A stretch of DNA of 64,000 bases from Lutraria lutraria (lineage: Eukaryota > Mollusca > Bivalvia > Venerida > Mactridae), in contig OZ026840.1 in the NCBI GenBank assembly GCA_964023205.1, forward strand, positions 30,296,199 through 30,360,198, given 5' to 3'. Within the stretch, counting starts at the first letter, position 1; the number at the start of each line of letters is the position of its first letter. The translations under genes and the position numbers were made by a program. This document shows positions 38,101 through 52,300 of the stretch, piece by piece. The notes under the pieces were generated by a model. That model was not told the origin of the DNA and made no database searches. It saw only the letters and a list, made by a program, of their open reading frames with translations.

Positions 38101-41100
38101 CATGATAGATGCATGACAGACCTTATGTCTTCAAAACCTATACGAATCAACATGGACAAACATTCATTTATTTCATTGAATCAAGTGAAAATTGAGAACT
38201 TTCTATGATAGAAAATGATAATTCTTTCAAATATTTCATAATATGTGGTATAATAGATAAACTCTTTCGCTGCCATGCGCATATAGCCTACAATGTGCAC
38301 TGTTTTGTCAGAGAATTTCTAAAGAATTCAAGCTTATTTAGTTAATTCCCAAACGGTCTTTTCCGTCATTTGGCAAATATGCAGAGATTTGCGCAGACGG
38401 GTATGCCCGTCTCATTGGCAGCGAAAGGGTTAAGTATCTTAGGTAATTATCAAAAAAAATAAAGATTTAATATCTAGCAATACTACTTTCATGAATTAAC
38501 AAGTTCAATATATTAAGTGATTTTTTTCACATTTTTATATATTTTAAGTTCATTCTGACTCATATTAGACCACATTGTAAATATTATAAATGTGTCTTAT
38601 CAGAGAAAGCACAGAGTCAAATTTTCTCAACGTCCACCTTTACTTAGAACAACCCAGAATAAGTGAATTATGTTTTGTTTTACAATATTTTCAATTGATC
38701 TACACCAGGAAATCGAGTATTAATTGAAGTGTACATTATCTACTACGACCGGGACTCGAGCGGGATCGACGGGTTACACTCTGGACCATTTGACCACAGC
38801 CAATCAAATATTCCTCTCAGACCTAATAGTAAACTGGTTCCCGTTCCAAGTTGCAGTGCACCAAAGGCTTTGTACACACAAGTCAACAGGAATCAGTTTA
38901 ATATAATAATACAGTAAAACCCGTGAAAACCGGACTGTTTCCGGACTTGGTCAAACGTCAAATTATCTGAGATTTTCGGAGTTTTCCGTTTTTCTAGAGA
39001 AATTCCGAAAATAGTGGGACATGAAAAATTGTCGGATTTTCAGAGAATTCCGTTTTTCAGTGAGTCCGGTTTTCCGTTTTTTAACTGTACTTGTAAAAAT
39101 GTTATGCAGCGTTTCTTTTCCTCTAACTTCTGCTGTTTACTGAGAAATGAATACAATAAGTTCACCCGGCATTATCATTGTTACAGTCGAGGGAGAAAAG
39201 ACAATAGATCTATTTACCATCAGCTTAAACAATCTTCAATTCGCGCGGAATGACATTGATCAGTCTCTCTTATGTAAATAAAAGCTTGAATTTAGATCAA
39301 TATACGAACTGTATAGAACAAGCCGTACCATTTATTTTATTATTTGTATTGTTCCCTAACGGAGGAAAATACAACTTATCACATTGTTTAAAGTATAATT
39401 ATACTAGGCGTATAAATGTCTATGTTTCTGTCAACCCTACCGATCCGATTTTCAAGTTTTCTGCCGGCTCTTGACTTTCTATCGATCTCGGCCAGTTTGT
39501 TCATAACGATAATTAGTTTCATGTACAACCAAACCTGTGAACAAAGGCCACCCTTGAGAAAGAAAAAATGTGGCCTTTATTGAGAAGTGACCTTTATTAC
39601 AATATCATTTTCAGTTTTGCAGACTCTTTCGACCGGATATTTTAGTGGACATAAGCCTGTTTTTCGTTGGAGCCCGCGGAACAATTAATTAATAAGCTGT
39701 GGAACTTTTCTTTAGACAAACACCGAAGAGTTCCGATTGTAACCACGTGGTTGACATTTTTCAGCATCTCAAACCGGACGATGAGAGAAAAGTAAAATAC
39801 GTTGAAGCTGTAAAAGAATGGGGGTGTGCGAAGTTATTGTTACTGTTGGTTTAAAGCCGATTTTCAACGATATTTCAGTTATATACGGCGGCCGGTTCAC
39901 TTAACAAGTTTTCCTGTACAATATTCCGACCAGTGACTAACTTACCCCACCACATAGGCCCCAATGTGGCCAAGCAGTTGCCGGCTACTTGTCGAGGAAA
40001 TCGACGTGTTTTGTCAAATGTTCATAGAAAGGTATGACCTGCCGCGAACCGGCGTGTGTGAAGTATTAAGGTGACCTCATTAATAAATTCATAAGTTGAA
40101 CCATAATGATTATAGTTGATGATCATGTCTGAGGCATTTATTTTCGGTGCAGTTTACGATTAATATTAGTAATCGTAAACCGCATCGAAAATAAGTTCGT
40201 TATCACGGCATGAGATGGTCATTATAATGTGTGGCTTTACTGCATTCACAAAACGCGATTGAAAACATTGACTTCATACTAACGAAACATTGACAAAAGA
40301 TAAATATATTGTGTCCTTCAAAGTTGATATTTAAAGGGAATCTAAAACATAAAAGATATCGTATACTTTCGGGTTGAAATGTCAAATGGGATATTAAAAT
40401 ATTGAATGACACTTATCGAACGAAGAGCCTAGCTTTTCATAGTTGAAAATCTCGCAATCTGTCAAAAGATAAATAATAGTCAATAACGGTTTATTTATGT
40501 TTAATAGTTTTAAGATCTTCAAGTTTACCAACGCATAGTTTGAAATATTGATATCTATCGAAATGATACGAAACTATTATATAACACCCGCGAATACAGA
40601 AGCCAGGATGTCAATTTAAGAGTGTGGCTATTCGCTTCGAATTTCGTTTTGTAGTTACGTTCGCGCTGCATTTACGAATGAAATGTTCTTTTCAAAGTGC
40701 GTTTTCAAAGTGCGTTTATCTTGGATCTTTTCATCGGTTGAAATCGATTGCCTTTTATTTTTCCTAGAACTTTACTATTAGTAAAATAATATATTTCGTT
40801 TTCAATAACTTTAACTTCGTGCGCACGTCCCAACGATAAATGAAATTGCAATCATAAAAAGTAAATTTATATAACATAATTGATCAAATATGCTAATCAT
40901 GCTTACGAATGGAATTGATAGAAACATATGGACTTTCTTAATAGCTTTACAAAAAATAGTCAAACTTGCGAGTAAAGACCGTCATGCGAACTTGGCCTAT
41001 GACCTCTCTTTGCCAGACATTTGTCATTAGTATTTAGCATGGATTAATATTACATTTTGGTGATTTATATATTCACTTTGCAGTTGTAAAAATCATATTG

Positions 41101-44100
41101 ATTCGATGTAACCTTGTATATTATGTTTTAAAATGCAGTTTTATACTGATGATGTACTTTATACAAGTCGAAATATATGTATGATCTGTTTTGTCACTAG
41201 TATTTAACTGGACAAATAGACCTCTCACTAAGGTCCAGCCGAGTATAAAGACCATATTTCGTCTCTATTTGGTTTTATTTGAAAACAGACTTGACTTTAG
41301 CCATAGCGTAAACTTGTATTCAATTTTATCCATATAAGTATATACGGTCGAGTAGCAATGAAAAGCTAAGTGTTGCCTATTATTACGTTTCTGAAATGAA
41401 TGCAATTAAGTAGTGTGTATTGTATCTACATGTACACGATTACAAATATAATACAGGTTTAACTTAATCACTTTTAATTCTTGTACGAAACACTGGCTTT
41501 ACGATCCGTCAAACAAAAATCGAGCTGTTGCGTTCATATAAAACCTAACCATATATTTATCATTGTCTGTATCGAATCAATACAAAATTACCACTCATTC
41601 ATAGGGTACTATAAGATCTATTAAACCTTTGATCTACTTACCACGTGTTATAAACAATTTAATAACCCCAGATATTGTATATAATAAATGAATTAATATC
41701 TAGAGGGACAATATACCCCACATTTATATTATTCAATTTCTTTCAAAATTAAGATACAATTTACGATTGATAGTAAATAAATCCACTCAGCAAACCCCCA
41801 TTACAATGACCATTACTTTTATCTATACATTTAAACCTCTGAACAAAGGCCACCCATGAGAATGACATTATGTGACCTTAATAGACAGGTGACCTTTGTT
41901 CAGGGGTCATTTTGTTCTAAATAATCAATAATTGTTTTTAAAAGACTTGGCTTTTTCACAGGGTGGGCTTTATTCTGAGGTGGTCGCTAACGCAAGTTTC
42001 ACTGTATATCCAGTTGATAACGAGACTACCTCTATATTAAGACCAGTTTAAGTCCTGAATGGCTTTAATACGGAGATGGTCGCTAACAGAGGTTTCACTG
42101 TATTGTTTTCCATTCTGACGGCTTCTTACACAGGTTTGACTGTAGCCATGTATTACGTTGACCATTCTGATGTAATGTTAGAGGAAGGCACGGGTTAGTG
42201 CGCTGGATTCGTAGCTCGGCTATCCGGGTTCGAATCCCGATCTCCGAAATGCATACCCTTAGAATGATAAATTGAAAAAAAATGTTTATTTCCTCCATAT
42301 AACCGCAACCGTGGCCGAGTGATGTCCGCCTCCGGAGCGGGAGATCGAAGGTTCGAACCCCAGTGAAGACTGGGTTAATTAGAACTGAATCGGTCGGTTG
42401 GTGAGCCGCCAGCTAGTTAAATAATGGTTACCGAAGGCTCATTACAGCCACGCACCCGACAAAAGGGGAAGGGATTCGGGAGTTACTGTGCGAACATAAG
42501 ATAGGTGTCTTATAAGCCAACTTGGCTGGCCCTTTCAATAGGGGTGACACTATAATAAACAAAACCTTTACAGTTTCTTTTATATGGTGATGTTGCCTGC
42601 CGGTTCCACGTGTAAGGGTAAAGAAGACAGACCAGTGTAACTGCTTAGATGAATCGGGCGCAGTATATAACTGAACTAATTAAACTTCCACATTAATATG
42701 AGGCCACTTCATGATACCGATCAGTTATACTATAATTCTGCTTTACCTTAGCTTCATAATGTACCAAAGGTGGTCGGTATAACGAGGTTTTACTGTATAT
42801 GTTAAATTTCTTATCGTTTATATTTCAACACATAACACTTGATATCCGCAAGAAAGATTGAATTGCAATCAGGTTGTATCGACGATTGAACTACTAAAGT
42901 ATATATTTTGATTTCAACAAGTGCGCGTTTTATCTCGAGTGGGTTTAAATGAATGAAGTGAAAATTTCTCGCTTGTGTATTTGTTATATCAAGTACATGT
43001 TAGCAGCCCAGTATATCGTATTTCTATTTGTCAGAACGATTGAGTAAGAAAATGATTTAACAATATATGATCAAGGTCCATTGTCGAGTGGATATTTTAA
43101 ATGCAAATGATAAATCATGTTTTTTTGTCCTTGAGGGAAATATTTTGAGTGGTTAAAAACCACAATTGTTGAAACTCGACCCCTGTAACTGTTAAAATCT
43201 GTATTTGCTAAAAAGAATGGTTTTATACAGATACTCTACCACAATGTGCATGTTTTCACTTTTTTCCAACAATGTTTAGCTGTTGGATTTATTGATGCGG
43301 GGGCATACAGTGATTGTCCTGTTCGTCCGTCCGTCCGTCCGTTCGAGGTTATCTAAATGATTATCAGTGTGATTATATTTATTTCAGGTACGGAGGTTTC
43401 TGTCCACAATTTAAATATCAGATAGGGGAGACCTTTGGTAAAACTACATCGACTTTGTTACGTGACGATGCTGTGGCCAGTTCTGGACAGTTGGTCTTGG
43501 CCGACATTAGGGCCAGTTCAGCACCCGTACCGGAGATGGACCCAAGGTCAGAGTTATTGAAATCTCGAACACACAGCTGGGGTGATCAGAAGCTCATGGA
43601 ACAGATGATTCCAGGATATACAGGTAAACATGTGATACAATTATATTATACCGGAAGTTAATATATGAGGGTTGTGCCAAAATTAGCAGACTTGTCAGAG
43701 ATCTAGGTACGAGGTTATGGAAACTTGAGCCTGGTTTCAAAGCCAACTCAAGTCTGATTTTTTATCTCTAAAAATGGTTCCTATGTTAAATGAACGGCTG
43801 TGTGTGTGAACAGGCAGTAGTAACGGGCCTGATAGAATTGTAATAAATTCCATATTAAACACCATAACTCAACTCAAAATTACCTTAAAGCCACAATATG
43901 CCATAAAATTGGTATTATTTTAATGTTCAAAATACCTCGCAATATTGTAATCTACGCAAAAATATCACCGAACTCCGCTTCGCGTCTGTTGTGCTATATT
44001 GCATAAAAATCAAAATATGAACGATAACTATTACTAATAATTTATGTGTTCTTGTAGGTTTCATCCCCAGATCGGAGCATTTCTTTGGTAAGCGTTATGC

Positions 44101-47100
44101 AATGAATTGCCACGGTGCTATTTCCGACTTTGAACGCGATCACCGGAATCACAAGCAAAACGCCGACGAACTCCGATTGACCGAAGCAATGCAATCTGGG
44201 AAAATTGATAAGAACTCCGTACCTAATCTTCCGGTAAGTTAAAAAATTTGAATACAGTAAAACCACTTAAAACCGGACTGAGCCAAATATCCGGTTTTGA
44301 TAAATTCCGAAAATGATGGGACTTAAAAAATCGTGCAATTCCGGTTTTCTGGGAGTCCGGTTTTCGGGGTTTTAATGTATCTCCATTAAAATATTCAGAT
44401 TACATATTTCTGTTGATTGATTATCTCTCCGCATTAAATTATGTTACGCCACAGTACATATGACGTTGTGTGACGTAGCTTTAGTTTTTATTTCGTATTT
44501 TGTGATGTTTATATTTGTAAAATTTTTGTAAAGATACAGTTACATAGCCTGTATTGGTCTTTATGGCAATGGATTTCCAGATTAGATTTTAACAATTTTA
44601 CTTCACGGAGAATCATAGTGTCTGAGTCGATAGATTTACCTTACCCCCTACCCATTCTCGATAAGTATTTTCTTAGACCTGATGTTTTAGAGAATGTTAA
44701 TTAAAGATCTTGTTTGGTAGCACAGGTCCAAATATAGTATTTATAATTCTTGAACCATCCATGAAGTATGCAATTGCTAATTGCCAATTGCTAAATGCGA
44801 AATCCCAATTGCTAAATGCCAATAGCTAAATACCAATTGCTAAATGCCACTTACATGTACTTACGAATTCGGCGCAAATTTGCCAGGACAAGGTCTTTGA
44901 AATGTGGTATGTAGGATTACTTTAATAAGCTAGTGCTCACTGTTTTTGTACTTTATTATTAATGTAATATTTGCCTTCGGCATACTAGTTAGCACTCCTG
45001 TCCTGGCTTATACAACATTTGGCGATTGGCATTTAGCATTTAGCAATTGCCATTTCGCATTTAGCATGGCACACCGGCCTTCCATAATCATGCTTCGCCA
45101 ATGTCACACAGTTTAAAATTTAATACAGTGTACCGCCGAAAGGACATTGGACTTTCACTAGCAACGCCGTGATGACGTCATGACATTGTGCAACGGAAAG
45201 CGACGTTTGGCAAAGCTCGACCGACGACGTCCCAAAGGAAACAATTTCATATTGAGGGGTGGGATATTTTTAGATTTGGACAAATAAACGGAGGGGAGTC
45301 AGTTATAGCCCCTTTTAGTTACCATTTCCGCCGAAATTATTCGGTGGTTAACACCCCTATTGGCCCTGATATACTAGTATAACATTAACATTGAAAATGA
45401 TTCTACATTTTCAGCCAATCAGAAGTAAATACATAACACCCCTGAAATCAGTTGCCGCGGAAGCCAAGCCCTACATATCACGTAGTATGGTGAAGAGCGC
45501 TGAATCGCCATTTTATATGGATAACGAAAATGAAATGAAAAGCTTTATGTCAGGTGAGTGATTTGTGTGATGTTTCGTTTCAAAATCGCAACTTTTTTGT
45601 TTATTCAAGAGTGATAAGTAATCATGTTCGAGGGAAGCATGGTGATATACTATAATGCTTTGACACGATTGCTTAGTAAACGATTTGCTTTCTCGTTAAT
45701 AAAGATTTATATACACATACATGTGTGTATATTAGTCCTTGTCATTAATTGCTGTCATTTTTTCTGAGAATTAGTTGTTTCGAACTAGATATATTTCGCA
45801 TAGTAAGGGAGGCAATCCAAATACGAATATCGATAACTTGTTTTGAAAAATAGGATTACCTCCCTTGATTTATAACTATATTTGTTTTGTGTTTTATTAT
45901 GTTAGTGTGAGAATTTTACTCTAACTAGTTACTTAGCCAATGCACATGTCTCTCGTGTTATCATGCTGCAAAACTTATCTATTGTTCAACAACTTTTTGA
46001 AAGTGAGGAAGAAATATGATAGATAATTTACTGTTGGAACTGTTGCAAGTATTTATATAAGTCAATTTATGTTTGTCTCTTCCCCAGCTGGTTTCAAAAT
46101 GTTGTCAAAGTTTGCGTCTTTGAAAACAAGTTCCAAGTTAACGCAAGAAGTTCCTATTAGTACATATATATATTTTTTTTCTTCCTATATCTCTAGGCTA
46201 CACCGGCTTTGTTCCCCGTGCAAGACCACGCCTTGGTATGGGATATCCAATCATTACTCACGAGGCATTAAATGAGTTTACAACAGATACAGCTCGTCTG
46301 CAAGGACTAAAATCCCAGCCAATCACGATCCATAGACACGTAGCTCAAGTCCGTGACTCCAAACATATCTATCCAGTAGAAAGTGGACTTGTACCCCATT
46401 ACACCGGACATATACCAGGTATAAACAATGGCCTTTTTAAAGAAAAAATATTGTTTCTGTGTACAAAGTACATGCTTGCTAATTTTGTTCGTTTTTTATA
46501 TTGAGTTTTACGCCCCTTTTCAACAGTCATATGAGGTGGACAGTTCACCTATGCTTCGTTTCTGGGAAGAACCAGTACTAGATACCGTAAGCAACTGTCT
46601 ACTTTCTCACATAAAGAGACATGGTCGGTAGTGAGGCTCGAACCCACGACCCTCCATCAGTGAGAGGTTACAGTGATTTGAAGTCAGCGACCTTAACTAC
46701 ACGACCATGGGTAGGGTAGATAGGTCAGGTCAAACCTGTGAACAAAGGTCATCCTTGGTAAAGACAAAAGGCTGCAACTAATGACTTTTCTTGCTATAGC
46801 ATGCATCATTAGAACTAAAATAATGTGCCATTACTTTTCAATTCGATTTTTTTTCTGAACTGTGAAAAAATGTAGTAAAATTCAACTACAAGTATTTTTT
46901 TGTAGATGGCGGGGCCAATAAAATTCATTTACAAATAGTTTTGCCGCAGATGGCAGGGCCAAAAAGAGATCTGCCAGGAAACAAAAAACATTAAAACAAG
47001 TTATTTTCTTCAGACCCTTTTGCTCACTGAAATTTATTTCCATATTTTTTGAAAGATTAATGACAAGGCTTACCATAATAACGATCCTTTTTATTTTCAG

Positions 47101-47186
47101 GACAAAAATTCAGATACGGGGAGACTTTTGGACACAGCACGGAAAACGCTAACAGCAAGCGCTCCGAGGTCTCTGTGTCAATGTAA
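35175..47186 (+). CDS. CIMIP2B: CIMIP2B (FAM166B)-like ciliary microtubule inner protein, 6 exons
   Basis: Exons are 35175-35236, 43388-43623, 44058-44233, 45415-45553, 46197-46418 and 47101-47186. All junctions are GT-AG and the total is 921 nt, 306 residues plus stop. The protein repeats the family motif P-G-Y-x-G-(F/H)-x-P followed by an aromatic-basic segment and G-x-T-(F/Y)-G: at the exon 1/2 join, at IPGYTG-F-IPR, at SGYTGFVPRARPRLG and at the end (KFRYGETFGHST). Family members are small proteins inside the lumen of doublet microtubules in cilia and sperm flagella, where they stabilise the lattice. It is complete and intact. Intron 1 is 8.15 kb and repeat-rich. AATAAA at 47354 is a likely poly(A) signal. 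Confidence 0.9.
35237..43387 (+). other. First intron of the CIMIP2B-like gene and its repeats
   Basis: Repeats seen are: GGCCTTTATT-family elements at about 36760-36935, 39530-39600 and 41830-42015; a GAACA microsatellite at 37798-37822; a CAGTAAAACCCGTGAAAACC element at 38912-39090; a SINE-like copy at 39850-40060; a tRNA-like head with GGGTTCGAATCCCGATC at about 42165-42245; and a tRNA-Ser-like SINE at about 42302-42540. A GTCC microsatellite is at 43321-43341. No internal gene is seen. Confidence 0.6.
38912..39090. mobile_element. Pogo/Tigger-type MITE
   Basis: Ends CAGTAAAACCCGTGAAAACC and ...CCGGTTTTCCGTTTT..AACTG, with internal ATTCCG...CGGAAT matches. A shorter relative is at about 44253-44385 in intron 3 of the same gene. 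Non-coding. Confidence 0.65.
44769..45068. repeat. AATTGCTAAATGCC tandem units in inverted arrangement
   Basis: Four to five units of AATTGCTAAATGCC at 44769-44851 are matched by inverted GGCATTTAGCAATT units at 45019-45068, enclosing about 165 bp. It lies in intron 3 of the CIMIP2B-like gene. Foldback-type element. Confidence 0.7.
46498..46715 (-). repeat. tRNA-Ser/Leu-derived SINE
   Basis: On the minus strand it starts with a tRNA-like head (CGTGG..GTTAAGGTCGCTGACTTC, then GTGGGTTCGAGC), followed by a body ending near AAGGGGCGTAAAAC. A near copy is at 48730-48955 and a partial one at about 34520-34690. Confidence 0.65.
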
Positions 47187-49353
47187 AAGAACTTGTCGAA
47201 CATTTAAAAAATCATTTTTACAACCCTTCTTGTTTTTTGACACAATGTTGTATTATATATATATTCTAAAATCATTGAAACTGTGATAGTATGTGAATGA
47301 CATTCTGTGATTTATTTTCAATACATATGTTTCATACTGAAATATCAAATTTAATAAATTTTATTAATATAATATATGTCTGTTGAAATTTTGAGTGTGC
47401 AATTTTATATAACAATGTGTTTTGTAAATTATTTTAGTATAGTATTTAAAATTTAACAGCCAGCCATGTTTTATTTGAGAATAATGAATAGACTGGTTTC
47501 GTATATTGGAAAATTTGTAGACTGTGTTAGCAAGTTGTATTTATTATGAGTTTATATACGTCTTCTTACTTTGCTAACTACATGTCCATGAATGTATAAA
47601 ATAGTATTAACATTTTTGTACATTCATGACCTTATGTTTAAAACTAGCTTAGCACAATCAAACTGTATAGAATATATTCTTGAGTGCATTTTCCTTGATT
47701 TTATTTTTCGTAAATGAAAATGTGCACTCCTGAATGAAAATATTGTCAAGAGTACATTTAGTGAGATATTTATACACTTGGAATTATACTCTTTATCATG
47801 ATTACAGTCAAATGCAATAAATCTGGAGCTCAGTCTATTTAAATTCCGAATATCTGAGATTTTAAAATGATAAGTAAAAAAAAAAATCTTGTGAACAGTA
47901 CTCACTTCATACAAAAGAAAGTATGAATGACTGGTGACAAGCTCATCTGTGATAAAATACATTGTTTTCAATAAAAAAAATCAAATGTACAACTTTCTCG
48001 ACTAATTTTATCAACATACTGTAGTCTTGGTAGCTAACCAGGGGAAGTAACTCTCGTAATAAAATTTGAAACGTATTAGGTTTTTATGCGACATCAATGG
48101 ACCAATCAAATTGCTAGAAATTGGCTGAAGGTAAGTAAATGTCATATATTCCGGATCAATTTGATCTAAGCTAAGACAATAAATGATGACATTGAGTGCA
48201 TGTGAAAATTTGGAATTTCTGATAATACAATACCCTAGATACATGTAGACCCAATCTGATCTGCAAGCTGGGACCTATGCTTTTTACTTTTCGAACCACA
48301 AATCTTATACCAAAGAGAAAATATAACATACAGTACAACCTCTTCGGAGCAGCCCTCTCTTGAGCAACAACCTCCCTTCAACAACAGCACAATTTTTTCC
48401 GACTACACAATTTAACTATTAAATTAAGCTCTCTATAGCAACAACCTCTAAACAACAACATAATTTCACTACTCCCACAGGGTGTTGCTTTAGAGAGGGT
48501 GCACTGTACTTCTAATTGTATATTGTTGTTGCCTCAGATTAAACTGAGTAGCGTAATAACATAGAAAAGTACAAACTATGGAATCAGAAAACGCACTTGA
48601 CAAACTAGAGAAAATAGGCAATATAATATACCATGCTTCCTGAATGAAAATGTATAACTTGCTAATATTCAGACCCTACAATCTAAGCCATGGAAGGTAC
48701 GGAAATACTTGATTTTATTTATATCAAGTTTTACGGCCCTTTTCAACAGTCAGAGTCATATGAGGCGTACAGTTCACCGAACCACCGTTCCTGGGAAGAA
48801 CTAGTACTAGACTCCCATCCTCCGTAAGCAACTGCCTACTTTCTCACATAAAGAGACATGGTCGGTAGCGGTGCTCGAACCCACGACCCTCAATCAGTGA
48901 GAGGTTACAGTGATTTGAAGTCAGCAACCTTAACCACTCAACCACGGAAGCGGGTCACTTGATTTTAATGTTTTAATCTAAATCATCCAAATATTTGGAC
49001 TCTCGCTATGTACAGACCTATCTAATACCCATACAAGGAAAATTCACTTTTACATAAATATTCACGTCACACAAATCTTTCTGCTGCCATTTTAAGTTAA
49101 AAAGAAACTTGAATATTAATCAACATAAAATCTATTCTTCACATACAAAATTTATTCATTAAAATCTCTCAAAACATTTGTCATACATTTATGTATATGA
49201 ACACATACCACTAGACCAATGATCTATCCTTTAATTCTTCAGAACATAGAATGTCCAAACATTGAAAAATGACGCTGTAATTAACATACACTGAATAGCT
49301 GCCTATGTTGTCACAATGATCTTATAACAATATCAGTATCAATGACTCATAGC
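47187..49353. other. Intergenic region between CIMIP2B-like gene and ACTR5 (convergent 3' ends)
   Basis: It contains AATAAA at 47354 (plus), a MITE at 48331-48506 (ends CAGTACAACC and GGTGCACTG) and a SINE at 48730-48955. Otherwise it is AT-rich sequence with no supported gene. Confidence 0.6.
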
Positions 49354-52300
49354 TCATTTATTGACTAATACAGGATGGGGCAGGTACCGATTCGAGGCCA
49401 CATGTTCCTTTAAATAGTCTGGACCTTTTTCCTGGTACTCGGCTTTGGTTACCCAAACATTCCCTACTTGTGATGAAGTGATCCAACGTTTTGCTCCAAG
49501 CCATGCATCTAGACTGGGATTTTCTGTCAGAAAAATTAAGCATATNNNNNNNNNNNNNNNNNNNNNNNNNNNNNNNNNNNNNNNNNNNNNNNNNNNNNNN
49601 NNNNNNNNNNNNNNNNNNNNNNNNNNNNNNNNNNNNNNNNNNNNNNNNNNNNNNNNNNNNNNNNNNNNNNNNNNNNNNNNNNNNNNNNNNNNNNNNNNNN
49701 NNNNNNNNNNNNNNNNNNNNNNNNNNNNNNNNNNNNNNNNNNNNNTCTGGAAGTTAACAAACCTGCAGTAAAGATGTTGAATGTTGATTGGAATGGTCTT
49801 ATCTGAAGCAATTCTCTCTCGAGTCTAGCTCGAAAATTTCCAAAGTTTGCACAACTTCCAGTTAAGAAGACGTGCTGAAAACAAAAGAACAAGTATCTAG
49901 ATTGCAATTACAGTAAAACCACCCAGAGTGACCATTTTAATAGTAAAACCACCATACTATTTACAATCACTTATTTTCACACCTGTTTTCTATATCATCT
50001 GCTAAATTTCAGGGCCACTGCCTTGGTCCAGTGGTTTATGCACTGGCATTGTAACCCAGAGATCTGGGTTCAAATCCTGGTCATAGCAGGCCATACCGTT
50101 CTACGTAAATGTGACAAAAAATATCAATTTTCCTCCATATGTTACCTTGACCAATGGCTCATGGAGGCCCTCTCCGGTAACTCAGACTGTAATATACTGA
50201 CTTAGTTTAAACATATCGAGGGCTCAGCGCAACAGTGTCGTAACTTGTTCTTATTTCAATATGAGTTACGGCACTGTTGCGTTGAACCCTCGATATTTAT
50301 TCAAGAAACGAATTTACTGACTTGTATTTTATTCATACCTGAGCCAGGGTCTGCTGTATATCCTGTGAATATTTTTTAAACACATAATCCATAGTCTCCA
50401 TAATACCAGCTTGTTCCACACCAATCATAGATGGTTGAAAAAGGAGTTCCGGTACCCTAGAAGTAATCACAGATTATCAACACTGAAATAGGACAGTAAA
50501 TATCTACTAGGACAAGTAATAGTACCTTAAACTAGTAAATCATGTATAAACACTGTCACTTAAGAGATTGGAAGATCTTAGTTTTGTTGAAAATTGATTT
50601 CAGGAAATAAATTCCTATTCAAAGGGTATGATAAACATGGACACTTTCGATGGTTAGTAAGCTCCTTGTATGTCTCAAGTAAATTACCTTATTTGTTCCA
50701 CTCCGATATGAAGTCTGTAGTATTCTGCTATATTGAACTCACCAGCTTCTTTGTCCATTTCTCTGAAATCAGAGACAAAAATCTGTCAATACAATTAATT
50801 ATATGATGCCGTTTTTGGCAGCCGGTTTCCCTAACCACTCAAACAATGAGTCCCCCTTCATGTTATAATTAAACAAAAGAGCTGTCACAGAGGTGACTAA
50901 TACACCCGCCATAGCTTTGACACTAAGAATGCAACAGTACACTATACGGCTAAGTTCAAGGGGACATAACTCTGCAATGAGTGAACTGCTGGGCATGAAA
51001 ATTGTGTCTTGCACATCTACACTTCATGGTGATAACATATCTCAAGTTTCATTGCAATCGCTCAAAGAATGTGGAAGTAGTTCGCTCCACAAACTTTATG
51101 CGGACGGACAGACCGACCAACTGACCGACCAACAGAGTGACTCCAATATACCCCCTCTTAAACTTCGTTTGTGGGGTATAAAAAAACATCTTATATTTGA
51201 AACAGAGATAAAGCTTACCGTTGGAATTCTGGATCATGTTCTTTAAGCATCGTCTCGAGTTCCTCGAGTTGAATTTCTTCAGCTTCTGAATCACTGTCAC
51301 TCATATTAGGGTTCTGAATAATAAATGTTATTTTTTTCATTGATTCACCATTAATATATAAGTATACATACTACTCATAGTACTCAATAAATCATCCAAA
51401 CCACCAAACATTCGCTCTACCATTTAAATTATAAATAAGTAAACAACCAATCGCTCAACCAATCAATTAATAGTACAATAAATCAATAACTCAAACAACC
51501 AATCAATCAATCACTGAAATTAACAATCAATTATTCAAAATTAACAATCAATTATTCAAAATTAACAATCAATTATTCAAAATTAACAATTGTTATTCCA
51601 ATTAACAAGCAATCCCTAAAACAATAAACTTTAAAACTTTGGCGAAAATTTGATGAGTTAGGTATCAATTAATACATGTATTAAATGTTTCATTTACAAT
51701 TTCTTTATATACATCCCAGTCTCTGTCATCTTGTCCAAATGTATCATCCTTCTTTGTATCTGAAAATATAGAAAGTAAAGAAATGTACAGTACAACCTCT
51801 CTAGAGTCCAGAGTGGCCCTCTATAGAGCAACAACCTCTCAAAAATTTGATATTTACTGTGAATTTAACTTCTGTAGAGCAACAACCTCTAAACAATGGT
51901 TAATATTTGCAGTTCCCACAGGGTGTTGCTCTACAGAGGTTGTACTGTAGTCTATATTTTAAACCAGGGAGCTTCAGTGGCTGAGAGGTTACAGTCTCTG
52001 AATAGTAATCACTAGCCCTTAATTCACCACTGTGAGTTCCTTTGCCGCTGTGAGTTCAAATCTTACCCACAATAAAATTATGGAAATTGTAAGGAAGCTG
52101 ACCAACTAGCATACTAAAAACATGGTAGTTCCCCTAAGGTGTGTACATGGAGTCTACCCCCACAATAAAACACATGCACAAAAAAACCTGGAAAAGTTGA
52201 TATATAATCCTCAGATAAACCATCTCTATATTAAAGACAGACAATATCTAATATATGAACTAATTCTATCTAATTGCCATAAAAAATCAATCTTTCAAAT

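Noticed and set aside
42302..42390. tRNA-Ser-like sequence with GTGGCCGAGTG and GGTTCGAACCCC
   Set aside because: It continues into a SINE body and the acceptor stem does not close; not listed as a working tRNA.
46238..46504. Stand-alone 88-residue frame
   Set aside because: It is exon 5 of the CIMIP2B-like gene read into the following intron.
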